From contig JBALXS010000024.1 in the NCBI GenBank assembly GCA_036960485.1, positions 1 to 55,471 on the forward strand: a DNA stretch of 55,471 nucleotides, written 5' to 3'. The notes under the pieces were generated by a model. The model was not told the origin of the DNA. It worked only from the letters and a program-made list of their open reading frames with translations, and did not search any database. The translations under genes and the position numbers were made by a program. Origin of the DNA: Rs1 sp036960485 (GTDB lineage: Bacteria > Pseudomonadota > Gammaproteobacteria > Pseudomonadales > Balneatricaceae). Each line of letters starts with the position of its first letter. Positions within the stretch are counted from its first letter, which is position 1. Shown piece after piece: positions 10,101 through 18,915 of the stretch.

Positions 10101-10687
10101 AGCGCATTGCATAAAAAGGCTGATTCGCTATCTGTGTGGATATTCACATGAGAAAAATCGTAAGACATTTTATTGGCAAGTTCATCAAGCAAGGTGTTAC
10201 TCAGCGCGGCGCCTAAACCTTGTTTGGCAGCTATTTTGTTGGCAATGTCATCGTTGATTGAAGAAGCTTCATTTGCTGAAGAGATATCATTTACTGAACC
10301 TAGAGCGTTAGCATTACCAATACTGGTCGCCCTTTTTGCCTGTAATGACTGGGGTTGCTCACGTAAATCTTCCGGAGCTAGTGAGCTTCTTTGAGCGGTA
10401 TTACTCAGCTCATTACCGGCAGATATAGGCATCGCCGTTACTTCGTCTGCTACTTTGTCAGCTTGTGCTTCTAGCGGATCATTAGCTTGACCGAGTTGTA
10501 ACTTCTTTTGTAAGTAAGCGGGTTGTGATGATTTTCGCGAGACAGCGTTTTCTTCATTTTTAGGCTGGACTCGATTAGCTTTATTCACTTGAGTGCCGCT
10601 TTTACGCGCACGCTTAAATGAGCTGCCGGGCGTGGGCTTAACGGGGGTTTGTGACGCTGTTTTTTGCTTACTTGTTGGTGCTTGCAT
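7151..10687 (-). CDS. eCIS-core (DUF4157) protein with HNH-like motif and long beta-repeat region
   Basis: A 1178-residue multidomain protein. Residues 1-60 are basic and disordered. The eCIS-core DUF4157 signature spans about 58-240, starting with the PLEAQADKVADEV segment and ending in a zinc-protease-like HELTH motif at 227-231 (HVVQQ follows). DUF4157 is typical of eCIS effectors or cargo. Around 365-420 a CRRP...QVDHQVEH (D387, H388, H392), GGRDVIDN (N402) and N411 pattern resembles an HNH/LHH nuclease fold. From about 650 to 1100 the chain is glycine-rich, built of roughly 28-33-residue beta repeats (for example GFSAIGEAQLSVPG, GFEIKGAFALSS, GFAIAASGEAQ). No signal peptide is present. 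It is the last gene before a strong terminator. Whether it is toxin, structural cargo or a processing protease is not established. Confidence 0.85.
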   Translation of the reverse strand: MQAPTSKQKTASQTPVKPTPGSSFKRARKSGTQVNKANRVQPKNEENAVSRKSSQPAYLQKKLQLGQANDPLEAQADKVADEVTAMPISAGNELSNTAQRSSLAPEDLREQPQSLQAKRATSIGNANALGSVNDISSANEASSINDDIANKIAAKQGLGAALSNTLLDELANKMSYDFSHVNIHTDSESAFLCNALNARAFTLGSDVFFNTGEFAPLSVDGKKLLIHELTHVVQQNNQTIHTKVMRDEIAKPASYTNDDGMIDTAAKKIQIKGLRVPTFKHAFYSAAQFSTEADGLLTWRRNASTGGSERNTTQIPTWESDVREQADAKVVEKLAGAQRTEQAGKFIYYLKYNSGKSYLFGTQRTIQERCRRPIWRGDGTPAAFQVDHQVEHQTGGRDVIDNMWLLDGSINGQSGRDIRSQIRTKVAGFVSHIQDKVDSPPADIDTARSQYVVYFDPIRGRLGSYRAVNQKQQYYSREHIKAGAHLDGLEPMSQAAIDASGLMTGDAANIHIFPSASGGFHYSLEKPEGADDYQLSTQSIRGQRSKNFDINRVDFDAQTKQGSIHIKMPSEALAQRLPTTVNPVNIEPIDIVPMDGITWGGKFDINSLKRQVINAMTTFQGLSPLTIDEVAITDSGLTITGVIDPTLPLIEDSSINFSLSGEEISIYKEFSATEIKVPPPFNIGSSSLLIGINNSGLFIDGLLSFSIDKIGNGFLAAEGQAGFDDSSAIALSGEFDFDKRIFGEGNSAQVRMGYADGQWSMGGTLSIGEDQIKGIRSATIEVEYSEADGFSAIGEAQLSVPGVESGRLEITQSEESGFEIKGAFALSSQTPGIRGGAITASLIEKADGSGFAIAASGEAQPDIPGLNSNLLVSYDDGTFTAQVNADYARGMLSGAIEAGVTNRSVTQDGALSERAEEGNPLIVYGGGELTLQIAPWLQGKAGVKFAPNGEITVSGEIGLPDQLEIFSRKQLDKSIFNIAVQAPIFPGVVAEIGGGLSAQAGIGPGVIDQLRLGIVYNPAREEETTITGEAHLNIPTDAGLRLSVRAGIGLGIPGASVTGGLDIGGTLGIAGAAEAAVNVNWTPTAGLDLTASVAVSAQPSFTFDIGGYVDVRALGMSVYDNRWQFASYTFGSDYRFGIKLPVHYHEGEPFSVSLSDVEFEVPDINTDQLMKGLIARIA

Positions 10688-10718
10688 CGCCCTATCCTAT
10701 TTATGACTAGCAGTTACC

Positions 10719-12815
10719 CTAACTCTTAGTCCTTTTAACCCTTTGCATGTATTGCTGAAGCTGTGCAGGAATTGCTTTTCCGGCTTTAAAGTATTCATCA
10801 ATTAAGCAGCTTAGTAACACTTCTTTATCAATGGCATCGCCTGTTACGCCTTGATCAATGGCTGCTGCATTTAAAACGGCGTTGCGAATATAGCCACCAG
10901 CGAGTTCTGAGTGGCAGCTTAAAAACTGACAGAATTCATCCGCAGGTGCACGACTGCCTAAGTGTTTTAGCCAAAGCTGGTAGCGCTGCTTCGCCTCTGG
11001 AATGGGAAACTCGATCACTGCATCTAGACGACGTGTGAAAGCGCTATCTATTCGCGCACGTGCATTTGAAGTTAAAATAACAATGCCCGGATGATTTTCG
11101 ATACGACTGAGTAAATAATTAGTCAGCATATTGGCAAAACGATCACCACTTGATTCCCCTTGTGTTCTTTTACCAAACAGCGAATCAGCTTCATCAAATA
11201 ATAAAATAGCGTCGCCTACTGCGGCTTGATCCAGTGCAGCGCTGAGGTTCTTTTCAGTTTCACCGATGTATTTATTCATCACGCTGGCTAAATCTAACCG
11301 AAATAAAGGCGCGGCTAAAGCATTCGCAAGGTAACTTGCAGCAAGGGTTTTACCGGTGCCGCTTTCACCATAAAACAGCACTTTAACGCCTTTACTCGCG
11401 GTTGTTTTTGCGGTATTTCCCAAACCTTGATGCAGGCTTTCCCGGCTTAAACAGCGGCTTATGAGCCTTTGTAACTGCTGTTCTACTTTGTTTGGTACAA
11501 CTAAAGCGCTACTGTCGATTTTGCAGGCTACTTTTTGCGCCAATTGCGCTAATTTGTTACCGCACATTGTGTATCTAGCGTAGAGGATATCTTCCAGGCT
11601 CAGCTTGCGTTGATGACGTTGGGCGTTAATAGCAGCTTCATGTACTATCAATTGAATAGTATTTGCGGAAAAAAAGGCACTGCGTGCTAAAAACAGCAAG
11701 TCTAAGGTTTCACTGGATTGGGCTGCTAACTGTTGTTTCCACATTGCATGGCGTTGCATTAAAGGGGCAGCACCAAGAGTTACTTCAATGACGCTAGGTA
11801 AATCGACATTTCCTTCACTGCCTAAAATAATAATAATTGGGATAGAAAAACGCTGTGCTAGTTTAATCTGCTGAATGCTATAACCCTCACCGGATGCTAG
11901 CTGTAATTCAATAACGGGTAAGTAATTAAAATAATGACACGCTAACAAGGGCGAATTGTTTGAACTGAGATTTTGGTGGTCAAAATAACGTAGTTTTCGT
12001 GTTAAATGCTGGGCTATAAATAAGCTGATATTGTGGGCATCATTGGTGTCCCCACGCAATACCAACACATTGGTAGTGCCCTTTTGTAGTAGAAAAATGA
12101 TGTTTGCTAACTGTTCACGAAAGGCATCATTAATTAAAGCGGCTTGGTATTCATTAGCTAAATTCGATTGGCTTTCAGCTGCAGTTAGCCATGTGAAATC
12201 AGCAGCTTTGATATCATTTCTATGTTGTGATGATTCTTTATAAGAGTTACGCATAATCAGCGGCCAAAACTCAGCGGCCAAGCTAAAGTTTGTTGCTGCC
12301 AATATTTCTTCATTTGAGATCTTCAGTATTTTTGCCGTCACTAATCTATGCTGGACTAAATCGATAATGGTTGGCTGGATGAGTTGATCTAAAAAAAACG
12401 CCGTTAATACTTTCTGCAATAGATGCGCGCTTACCCGTGGATTATCTATAGGTTGCTGTAACTGGCTCAGTGCTAAGTTAATCAAAAAGTTGTGCTCTGT
12501 CTCAGCGACGAGCACTAATACGAAAAACTCCCAAAGTTGTAAATCAAAATCACCAATCATCTTTTGTAAAGCGGGTTCAATTTGTAACTGCTGAAAGCTG
12601 ATAGATTGTAATTTTTGCAGGTGACCCTCAACGGTTATATCTTTTAGGCAGAAGCTGGTAGCGGATAATACTAATAGTTCTTTAAATATCGGCTCTGGTT
12701 TTGTTAATACACTGAGCCCAAAGGTAGCGATGATGCCTTGCACCCATTCAGCGACAGCCAGCTTTGGTGCAACACTGTTAGGTAATGATAAAGAAGCTTT
12801 GAGCTGTTTATTCAT
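10719..12815 (-). CDS. AAA+ ATPase of the contractile injection system (Afp15-like)
   Basis: A 698-residue ATPase thought, by analogy to Afp15/Pvc15, to assist assembly or cargo loading of the injection particle. The C-terminal AAA+ module has Walker A GESGTGKT (about 483-490), Walker B ILLFDEADS (about 537-545), sensor-1 ILTSNAR and a TRRLDAVIEF arginine-finger segment. The region 240-400 looks like a first AAA fold that has lost its motifs (VLVLRGDTNDAH in place of a P-loop). The protein therefore has one dead and one live ATPase domain. Its start overlaps the previous gene by eight bases. The eCIS-core gene follows 31 bp downstream, so the pair is probably co-translated from one message. 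Confidence 0.92.
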   Translation of the reverse strand: MNKQLKASLSLPNSVAPKLAVAEWVQGIIATFGLSVLTKPEPIFKELLVLSATSFCLKDITVEGHLQKLQSISFQQLQIEPALQKMIGDFDLQLWEFFVLVLVAETEHNFLINLALSQLQQPIDNPRVSAHLLQKVLTAFFLDQLIQPTIIDLVQHRLVTAKILKISNEEILAATNFSLAAEFWPLIMRNSYKESSQHRNDIKAADFTWLTAAESQSNLANEYQAALINDAFREQLANIIFLLQKGTTNVLVLRGDTNDAHNISLFIAQHLTRKLRYFDHQNLSSNNSPLLACHYFNYLPVIELQLASGEGYSIQQIKLAQRFSIPIIIILGSEGNVDLPSVIEVTLGAAPLMQRHAMWKQQLAAQSSETLDLLFLARSAFFSANTIQLIVHEAAINAQRHQRKLSLEDILYARYTMCGNKLAQLAQKVACKIDSSALVVPNKVEQQLQRLISRCLSRESLHQGLGNTAKTTASKGVKVLFYGESGTGKTLAASYLANALAAPLFRLDLASVMNKYIGETEKNLSAALDQAAVGDAILLFDEADSLFGKRTQGESSGDRFANMLTNYLLSRIENHPGIVILTSNARARIDSAFTRRLDAVIEFPIPEAKQRYQLWLKHLGSRAPADEFCQFLSCHSELAGGYIRNAVLNAAAIDQGVTGDAIDKEVLLSCLIDEYFKAGKAIPAQLQQYMQRVKRTKS

Positions 12816-14484
12816 TATTCGTGCCTTCAGTATTACCTTCAGAGCCAGTTACTTGATAGGTATCAGCAGCGAGTAAGCGGCTGTCGTCTAGATAATGGAA
12901 ATTAACCACTAAACCGAGCCACGGGAGCCAAGTAGGGTTTATGTCTAAGCCCGCTATTCGTATATTTATGTCGATTGCACTGTCATGAAAGTACACATCT
13001 AAATAGCCAGTGCTAGTGACTACTCTGCCATATATTTGCAGTGCGTTACTTAAGTCAGCTAAAGATATATTACAGCTTTTCAATAACGCACTTGACCATT
13101 GTGACTCTTGGGGGAAATGGCTAAGTGCATGTAACTCATCAACTCCTTCCAGTTGTAACTTATTAGCTAGAAATATTTGTAACGCACCATCCAAAGGTAA
13201 ATTGAGCCTTTGGCTCAAGCGATATAATATGTGCCAAGGGTTCAGTTGCTGCTCAACAATTGCAATTTGATATTCTTCTTGCCGCAGGATATTGATTATG
13301 AAATAAAAACCCGCGCAGTGGCTGTAAAACTGTTCATTATTTGATTGGTAAGCAGTGTCGAGATAGGCATTAAAAGGGCGTCTTTCTTGTAGTTCATTAT
13401 CTGTTGTAGATCTGTGTTCTTCGCTGCTAAGTAGCTGCTTTGGTGTTTCTATAACTTGTTCAATAGCTGATGATTTTTGTAATATATTTTCAGACTCTAG
13501 ACCTACCTTTTCGCTTAAGTGATAAAGCACTTGTGCGTTTTTATCAGCTGGTTTTATTGTTGTTTGTATGGCTTCTTTTGATGCTGTACCCAGATCAGTA
13601 TCTACTGCCTCAGTCAGTTTGGATAACTCAGCGTTATCTTGGTTTGCAGGCTTAGTTGAAGTTATATCTTTATTGAAGTAGCTAAAAAGTTGCGCAAACC
13701 ACTGCTGCTGATGTTGTGCGTTTAGCATCAATTGTGGATGGTACTGCCAGGCAAGTAAGATGATAAATAAATGGCACAGTTCGCTATTGTGAGTGTCAGA
13801 TAAATGTTTATCAGCACTGCTATTGAGTAATGCTTGATAGGTTTTTAATTGTGCTTTTGGAATAGAGTTTACAGCATGATTATAGCTTAATTCATTGTAA
13901 TTAAAATGTTTTGTATGTTTTTCATCTACAAAAAATCTTGACCACTGCGTTTGTACATATATCCCTTCTATTAGCTCTTTTACATCTTCGTGATCTAAAC
14001 AACTTAAAACGTCGTGCGCTAAATTTGGTGTCGTTAACGCTTGTAATAACTTAGGTAGCTGCAAGATATTTTGTAGCAAGCACTCTTTTATTGCCTGTCG
14101 TTTATCTTGTTGGGCTAGGTGCCAACTTTGCCAATACCAAGCTTGATGACCCTTGAGCAAGTCGGTGATCAGTGCCAGCTCAAGCTCGAAACTGTCAGTG
14201 AAATAAACAGCTGCAGCACTGCCCGCTTGTGCAGATAAACCAGACACCGCGCTATTTTTTAGTTGTAATGCTTGCCTGGTTATTTGCGCTGCTAACACTT
14301 GCTTAGTATCAGCGACATCAAGCTTTTTTATAATCACTATATTGGTGTCATCAAATTGTGCACAAAGCTGTGTTTCTATTGCTAGCAGCACTTGTTGTTT
14401 ATAAACGATATCACCTGCTAGCTGCATTTTATCGATGAATACATCATCACTAGCGCTTTGAAAGAAATTTAATACACTCGCCAT
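12808..14484 (-). CDS. Uncharacterised eCIS-associated protein (tape-measure position)
   Basis: A 558-residue soluble protein of unknown function, with AAAGGA six bases before its ATG. The N-terminal third is helical with a VIIKKLDVADTKQVLAAQ segment. Residues about 270-390 are low-complexity and charged. The C-terminal region is conserved-looking, ending in GLDINPTWLPWLGLVVNFHY. A GLDxxPxWLPWLGxVVxFHY ending recurs, as far as I recall, in unnamed proteins encoded beside eCIS ATPases. In Afp the gene before the ATPase is the tape measure (Afp14). This protein and its upstream neighbour occupy that place, but I see no direct tape-measure signature. Confidence 0.75.
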   Translation of the reverse strand: MASVLNFFQSASDDVFIDKMQLAGDIVYKQQVLLAIETQLCAQFDDTNIVIIKKLDVADTKQVLAAQITRQALQLKNSAVSGLSAQAGSAAAVYFTDSFELELALITDLLKGHQAWYWQSWHLAQQDKRQAIKECLLQNILQLPKLLQALTTPNLAHDVLSCLDHEDVKELIEGIYVQTQWSRFFVDEKHTKHFNYNELSYNHAVNSIPKAQLKTYQALLNSSADKHLSDTHNSELCHLFIILLAWQYHPQLMLNAQHQQQWFAQLFSYFNKDITSTKPANQDNAELSKLTEAVDTDLGTASKEAIQTTIKPADKNAQVLYHLSEKVGLESENILQKSSAIEQVIETPKQLLSSEEHRSTTDNELQERRPFNAYLDTAYQSNNEQFYSHCAGFYFIINILRQEEYQIAIVEQQLNPWHILYRLSQRLNLPLDGALQIFLANKLQLEGVDELHALSHFPQESQWSSALLKSCNISLADLSNALQIYGRVVTSTGYLDVYFHDSAIDINIRIAGLDINPTWLPWLGLVVNFHYLDDSRLLAADTYQVTGSEGNTEGTNNE

Positions 14485-14542
14485 ATTATTCCTTTAATTT
14501 ATGCTTTTGTTTAACCTTTAACTAACACCTTTACGTTCAGAC

Positions 14543-16453
14543 TCAACGCTTTACGCCAGGTATCGCAAACCCTGTGACGCTGAATAGGCTGTTGGGTACT
14601 TTTTGCGTTGCTTGTAAACGCATGAGCATAACTACCGCGCCTTCGTCATCAACGTCTTCTACTCTTAAAGTGCCCACGAACTGATCTTCATCGTCCATTA
14701 ATTGCAATAAGGTACCTATTTGAGCTTCACGGTTTAAGCTGACTCGTAAAAAGCCTCCAGGCTCTAACACTTTAGGGGTAGACAGCAAATTGCCGTGTAA
14801 GATTTCATTGGGATCATCCGCTGCTGCAACAAGTAATACAGCGCGTATCATATTTCTTAGTGCGCTGTAGCTGTGTGTGCTAGCGGCGGCTGATAGCTGC
14901 CTAAACCACCACTGCACTAATGCGATAATAGTGCGCACAGTGTTAAATTCCTGTTTCTCTGCTTGCTCAAGCCCTGGCCATTGTTGTGGTTTATCAATAA
15001 TTAGCTGATCAAGTTCCGCCGCGGCCGCCCATTGCAAACGAATCGAAGGTGCTATTTCTCTTAACTGTGTTATTAGGCAATGGCAGGCTTGATCGAGTTT
15101 ATTGCGCAAGTTTTCAGCGTAGCCGCGCAAACGATGTGGTGAGCCTGTTAATAAATCTTCTAAAGAGATTAATTTTGCGCTTTGCTGTTGATGCGTCAAT
15201 AGCGATGTTTTAAAGGCTGGATTAAAAGAAGTTGAATTAAATACCGTAAAATCGATATTCCCCGCATTATGCGTACTCATCTCAACCATGCTAGCTGGCG
15301 CTTGGGCAATGTCCATCAACAGCGCTTTATTGGCGCTAAACAAACCTTGCATGCGCACACTTAACAATGAATGCTCAACCTCAATGGTTTCTTGTAGTTT
15401 GTAATTGATACGCTGTTGGCGGCTTTTAATTAAGCGTTGGATACGGCGCCTATCTGGCAATAATTTGGCATAACGGTGCAGCGCTTGCCAATCACTCATC
15501 GGGATATCTAGCATCGATTCCATAAAAGCTTCTAGCTCAACCGGCAGGTCTTTATCTTCTAAAGGGCAGCCTGGCACTAAATCATCGACACTGGCATACT
15601 GTAAGGATAACAAGCTGCTAGGTGATCGATTAAGCGGCGTTTCGCGTACCTTTAGATAGCTAATACCTAAATTGTTATCGAGGATTTGGGCGCGCTGTCG
15701 ATAATCATTTTCAATTTTTTGCCAGTTCTCGCTCACTAAGTGATTAACAACATGATAATCACTTAAGCTTTTAAGGCGTTGGTTATTTAAAGTACTTAAC
15801 TGGCTTTGCCCTTCGCTAATTTGATGTTCAACATTGGCAAGCTTCGATTGTAAATGCTTTAAGCGGCGCTCTTTGCTGGCTCTATATTTCACTAAGTTAG
15901 TGCGTAATTTTTGCACGACCCTAATGTCATCTTTAATAAATACACCGGTTTTAAACAGCGCTTCGTGGCTTTCACCAACCTCTGCATTCAAAGCCCCAAT
16001 ATCAGCTAAGCCCTCTAATCGAAAAGTATCGGCAGTAGTGAAATACTGCTCAAAATATTGATTTAGCTCACTAGGCTCTTGATAAACATCTTGGTATAAA
16101 TTTTCTACATAGTTTTTGGTTTTTGCCAGTAAGCTTTCATCTGTTTCTATCAACTCAGCTTGCAGTGATTGGATACCCAATTTAGCTTTTTCAAATAAAC
16201 TATTGGTGGTATCGACGTAATCTAGTACTCCAAAACTGCCAGCTCCTTTGGAAAACGCGGGATCATTAATTTTTTCTGCAACGAGTGTATGCCGATTTAT
16301 TTGCGATAACTGCTCTTTCAAATCCTGCTGCTGGCTAAGCTGCAAATTTTTTAGCAGATCTTGCTGCGTTTTAGCATTGAGTTCCAGCTGCTGCTGCACC
16401 AACTGGCTTTGTGCAGCTGTTATTGAAACGTCACTTTGAAAAAACTTAGCCAT
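14543..16453 (-). CDS. Large helical eCIS-cluster protein, unknown function
   Basis: A 636-residue protein with AAGGA eight bases before the ATG. It begins with a glutamine-rich amphipathic helix (residues 10-60, repeated QQ) and has strong coiled-coil tendency at about 190-260 (KYRASKERRLKHLQSKLANVE). A second long helical part surrounds 320-370 (LLPDRRRIQRLIKSRQQR). The end, from about 545, turns to beta structure (GGFLRVSLNREAQIGTLLQ, then FVGTLRVEDVDDEGAVV). There is no membrane segment or signal. I do not recognise the family. Position between the adhesin-like proteins and the ATPase makes tape-measure or baseplate-peripheral roles plausible but unproven. Confidence 0.72.
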   Translation of the reverse strand: MAKFFQSDVSITAAQSQLVQQQLELNAKTQQDLLKNLQLSQQQDLKEQLSQINRHTLVAEKINDPAFSKGAGSFGVLDYVDTTNSLFEKAKLGIQSLQAELIETDESLLAKTKNYVENLYQDVYQEPSELNQYFEQYFTTADTFRLEGLADIGALNAEVGESHEALFKTGVFIKDDIRVVQKLRTNLVKYRASKERRLKHLQSKLANVEHQISEGQSQLSTLNNQRLKSLSDYHVVNHLVSENWQKIENDYRQRAQILDNNLGISYLKVRETPLNRSPSSLLSLQYASVDDLVPGCPLEDKDLPVELEAFMESMLDIPMSDWQALHRYAKLLPDRRRIQRLIKSRQQRINYKLQETIEVEHSLLSVRMQGLFSANKALLMDIAQAPASMVEMSTHNAGNIDFTVFNSTSFNPAFKTSLLTHQQQSAKLISLEDLLTGSPHRLRGYAENLRNKLDQACHCLITQLREIAPSIRLQWAAAAELDQLIIDKPQQWPGLEQAEKQEFNTVRTIIALVQWWFRQLSAAASTHSYSALRNMIRAVLLVAAADDPNEILHGNLLSTPKVLEPGGFLRVSLNREAQIGTLLQLMDDEDQFVGTLRVEDVDDEGAVVMLMRLQATQKVPNSLFSVTGFAIPGVKR

Positions 16454-16505
16454 TTTAAATTCCTTCTTTATTTACTATTTCAACGCTTAAAGCGGTGTTT
16501 ATCCT

Positions 16506-16664
16506 GAGGCAACCCGAGGACTGCGATCGTTGCGAGATTTAGGCTATTTGAGTCAAATTTAGCGGTCATTTAAGGCGAATAGTTGTTCCATTTAACGCAA
16601 ATGAGCGTTAAATTTGGCCAAATAGACTAGCTCACAGTAGATCAGATTGTTCTCGGACAGCCTC
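16506..16664. repeat. 159-bp palindromic MITE-like element inside the eCIS operon
   Basis: The ends are imperfect inverted repeats: GAGGCAACCCGAGGAC at 16506-16521 and the complement of GAGGCTGTCCGAGAAC at 16649-16664. Nested inside are a second inverted pair at 16544-16564 and 16606-16625 (CTATTTG..CAAATTTA type) and a perfect small stem at 16590-16613 (ATTTAACGC/GCGTTAAAT). The whole segment could fold into one long cruciform. It lies in the 240-bp gap between two eCIS genes and codes for nothing. A short relative sharing the same end sequence lies at 42486-42537. Confidence 0.65.
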
Positions 16665-16693
16665 CTAGCTTTATCTTTAAGAAATAAGGTTGG

Positions 16694-18811
16694 TTATTCA
16701 TCGCTGTTAAAATTAACCGAACCTGCCCAGCGCATTAAATTAAGACCACTGCCATCGCCAGGTACACCCCCTGCTAGAGTTGCAAAGGACACGCTGATTG
16801 AATCTAGGTGCTGGCGTTGCACTAAGATGAAATCATTCATTTCGTTGATAACATCATAATTTTCTTTAAAGTCGGCTTCTATTGCGGCTATTTCAACTTG
16901 TAGATCGCTGCGCTGGCGATACAAGCCAGGCTCAGTGCTGTTGTCTTTGGCTGTTTTTATCGCAACGCTTTCAAAACTTGGAACCTCTAAACGGTATAAA
17001 CTGTAAGGTCTAGGTAAACTTTGATCGTTGTTTAATTGCTGCGCGCGCGTATCTATTAAGCTATTTAAGCTTTGCGTGGTGGTTAATGGTGGCGCTTGAG
17101 GTTTGGGGACATTTAATTTATCGCGCTGTGCAAACGCATTGAGTTTGGCAAAGCTGTTGCTAGGGCCTTTTACCTGAAAAACGCTATTAAACAACGTAAT
17201 AGGTTCAGCATAGTATTTGCTACTGGCCACTTGATCTAAATCTCTATCGAGGTCTTTATACAGATGCTTAAATTGATTTTCCCAAGCGTTGTAGTCTGAT
17301 TGGCAAAGGGCGTATCTGTTTTCAACTTCTTGGATAAGCTGCTCATCTATTTGCGCAAGTGAAAGCAAGTCAGGACGGTAGTTATACTCATCAACCGCCA
17401 CCATTAAGCGAATTCGCGCTTGCTGATAATGCACAAGGTTGACAACACCTCTGCCCGCTTCAGCTTGTATGGTGCCCTTAACAGTGCTGGCAGGCACTGG
17501 CACTAATTCTATTTGCAGATCTTTTGGTGCAAAGTGTAAAATCGGCGTTTGCCACTGTTTATCGCTGTTTTCGCTGCCTGCTATTTGCGAGAGCAATTGT
17601 GTTGGAAAGGTAGCAGCGCTGGGTAAGTAATCAACACCTAAGTTTTGCGCTAAACTTAAATTCACATCGCTGCTAACTGGGATTAATTGCTGTGCAAGTT
17701 GGTGTTCATAGTGGCGTAAAAAGCATTGCTGTGCGCTGTGCTTTTCACTGAGATAACGCCCTGCTAGCGCATCTATTTCAATCAACTCACCCGCTGCGAT
17801 TTTAATCAATGCTAGCCTTATTGCACCGTTGTCAGTTTCATCGCTTAAGCCTGCGCTATTTACGTTACTACTTATGCCAATATTTACGTCATTGGCAGCG
17901 CTTGCTTTACTTGCTTGTGTGGCGAGTATTTTATTACTCGCACGCAGCCCGCTCATGCTCATTAAATCGGCACTGTCGGAGATAAACGCCAGATTCAGCT
18001 TGGCCACTGTTTCAATACGACTATCACGCAGCGGATTCAATTCGGATCGATTGCAGGCTAAGTTTTGATTATCTTCATCTAATAACAGTACGCCGCGTTG
18101 CAAGGTGATATAAAAATAGCCATTTACGCTGGATGCATTGACCGACTGGTTAAAATGTTGCAACTGACTTGCCAAAATTTGCGTATCAAAGCCTCTTGAC
18201 CTGCTAGCAAAAAGAGATGCACTAGTGGGGCTTAAAATACCAGAGCGAATACCCGTGCTTATTCTGGTAGCGGTGAACGGGCTCAACGGCGATGCAGGTC
18301 TGCGCAAAGATACGGACGGAGGAAAGCCAATCCTGGGATTTAGGTCTGTAGTAAAGCTTGAGGGATTTATTTCATGCGATTGTGGCAGGTTAAAGCCTCT
18401 AATCACGTTTTCTGCAATTAGCTGATTTGGATGTGCCTGAGTTGAAGACAGCAAGGTACTTTGTTGGTAGTTCTCAAATAACTGCTGCCATGAAACAAGC
18501 ATCGGTTGTAGCAGCCTTATGGCGCGCCCATCGCGGCCTATTGCAACACCTGCTTGTAGCTTGATGTTTGGTTTTCTAGTTTGCTCCTCAATACCTTCAC
18601 TTTGATGAGTATCAACGCTAATTTCCAAGCCTTCTACAATACCGGCCATTTCACCACTGAGTAACGTATCGCATCGATCGTCGACGTAACGCTGCATTAA
18701 GTCAAACTCACGCTCACTCAACGCTCTTCCTGCTAGCAGCTTGATGCGCTGTGCTTGATTATCGGTTTGTACGTTGTGTAAGTGTAAATATTGATGACTA
18801 TTGTTACTCAT
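16694..18811 (-). CDS. eCIS protein with degenerate GLxV/GRxI module (third of three paralogues)
   Basis: A 705-residue protein with GGAG eight bases before the ATG. Residues about 20-110 carry the module shared with the next two genes upstream: AGRALSEREFDLMQRYVDDR, then GIVEGLEISV, then LQAGVAIGRDGRAIRL. The middle is serine/asparagine-rich and variable. The C-terminal 100 residues contain a helical segment (LYRQRSDLQVEIAAIEADF). No signal peptide or membrane helix is visible. Proteins with this module are frequent in eCIS and phage-tail-like loci, but their role is unknown to me. A peripheral baseplate or fibre-like decoration would fit the position after gpI. Confidence 0.78.
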   Translation of the reverse strand: MSNNSHQYLHLHNVQTDNQAQRIKLLAGRALSEREFDLMQRYVDDRCDTLLSGEMAGIVEGLEISVDTHQSEGIEEQTRKPNIKLQAGVAIGRDGRAIRLLQPMLVSWQQLFENYQQSTLLSSTQAHPNQLIAENVIRGFNLPQSHEINPSSFTTDLNPRIGFPPSVSLRRPASPLSPFTATRISTGIRSGILSPTSASLFASRSRGFDTQILASQLQHFNQSVNASSVNGYFYITLQRGVLLLDEDNQNLACNRSELNPLRDSRIETVAKLNLAFISDSADLMSMSGLRASNKILATQASKASAANDVNIGISSNVNSAGLSDETDNGAIRLALIKIAAGELIEIDALAGRYLSEKHSAQQCFLRHYEHQLAQQLIPVSSDVNLSLAQNLGVDYLPSAATFPTQLLSQIAGSENSDKQWQTPILHFAPKDLQIELVPVPASTVKGTIQAEAGRGVVNLVHYQQARIRLMVAVDEYNYRPDLLSLAQIDEQLIQEVENRYALCQSDYNAWENQFKHLYKDLDRDLDQVASSKYYAEPITLFNSVFQVKGPSNSFAKLNAFAQRDKLNVPKPQAPPLTTTQSLNSLIDTRAQQLNNDQSLPRPYSLYRLEVPSFESVAIKTAKDNSTEPGLYRQRSDLQVEIAAIEADFKENYDVINEMNDFILVQRQHLDSISVSFATLAGGVPGDGSGLNLMRWAGSVNFNSDE

Positions 18812-18915
18812 AAATATGCTCCGAACTTTTTAGTCAGGCTGTTCTCTTTTTCTTCTAGCAAGCTTGCGTAAAAGCTAAGCTGGAATCAGTTGCTTAAATC
18901 TCTATTAATCAAACC

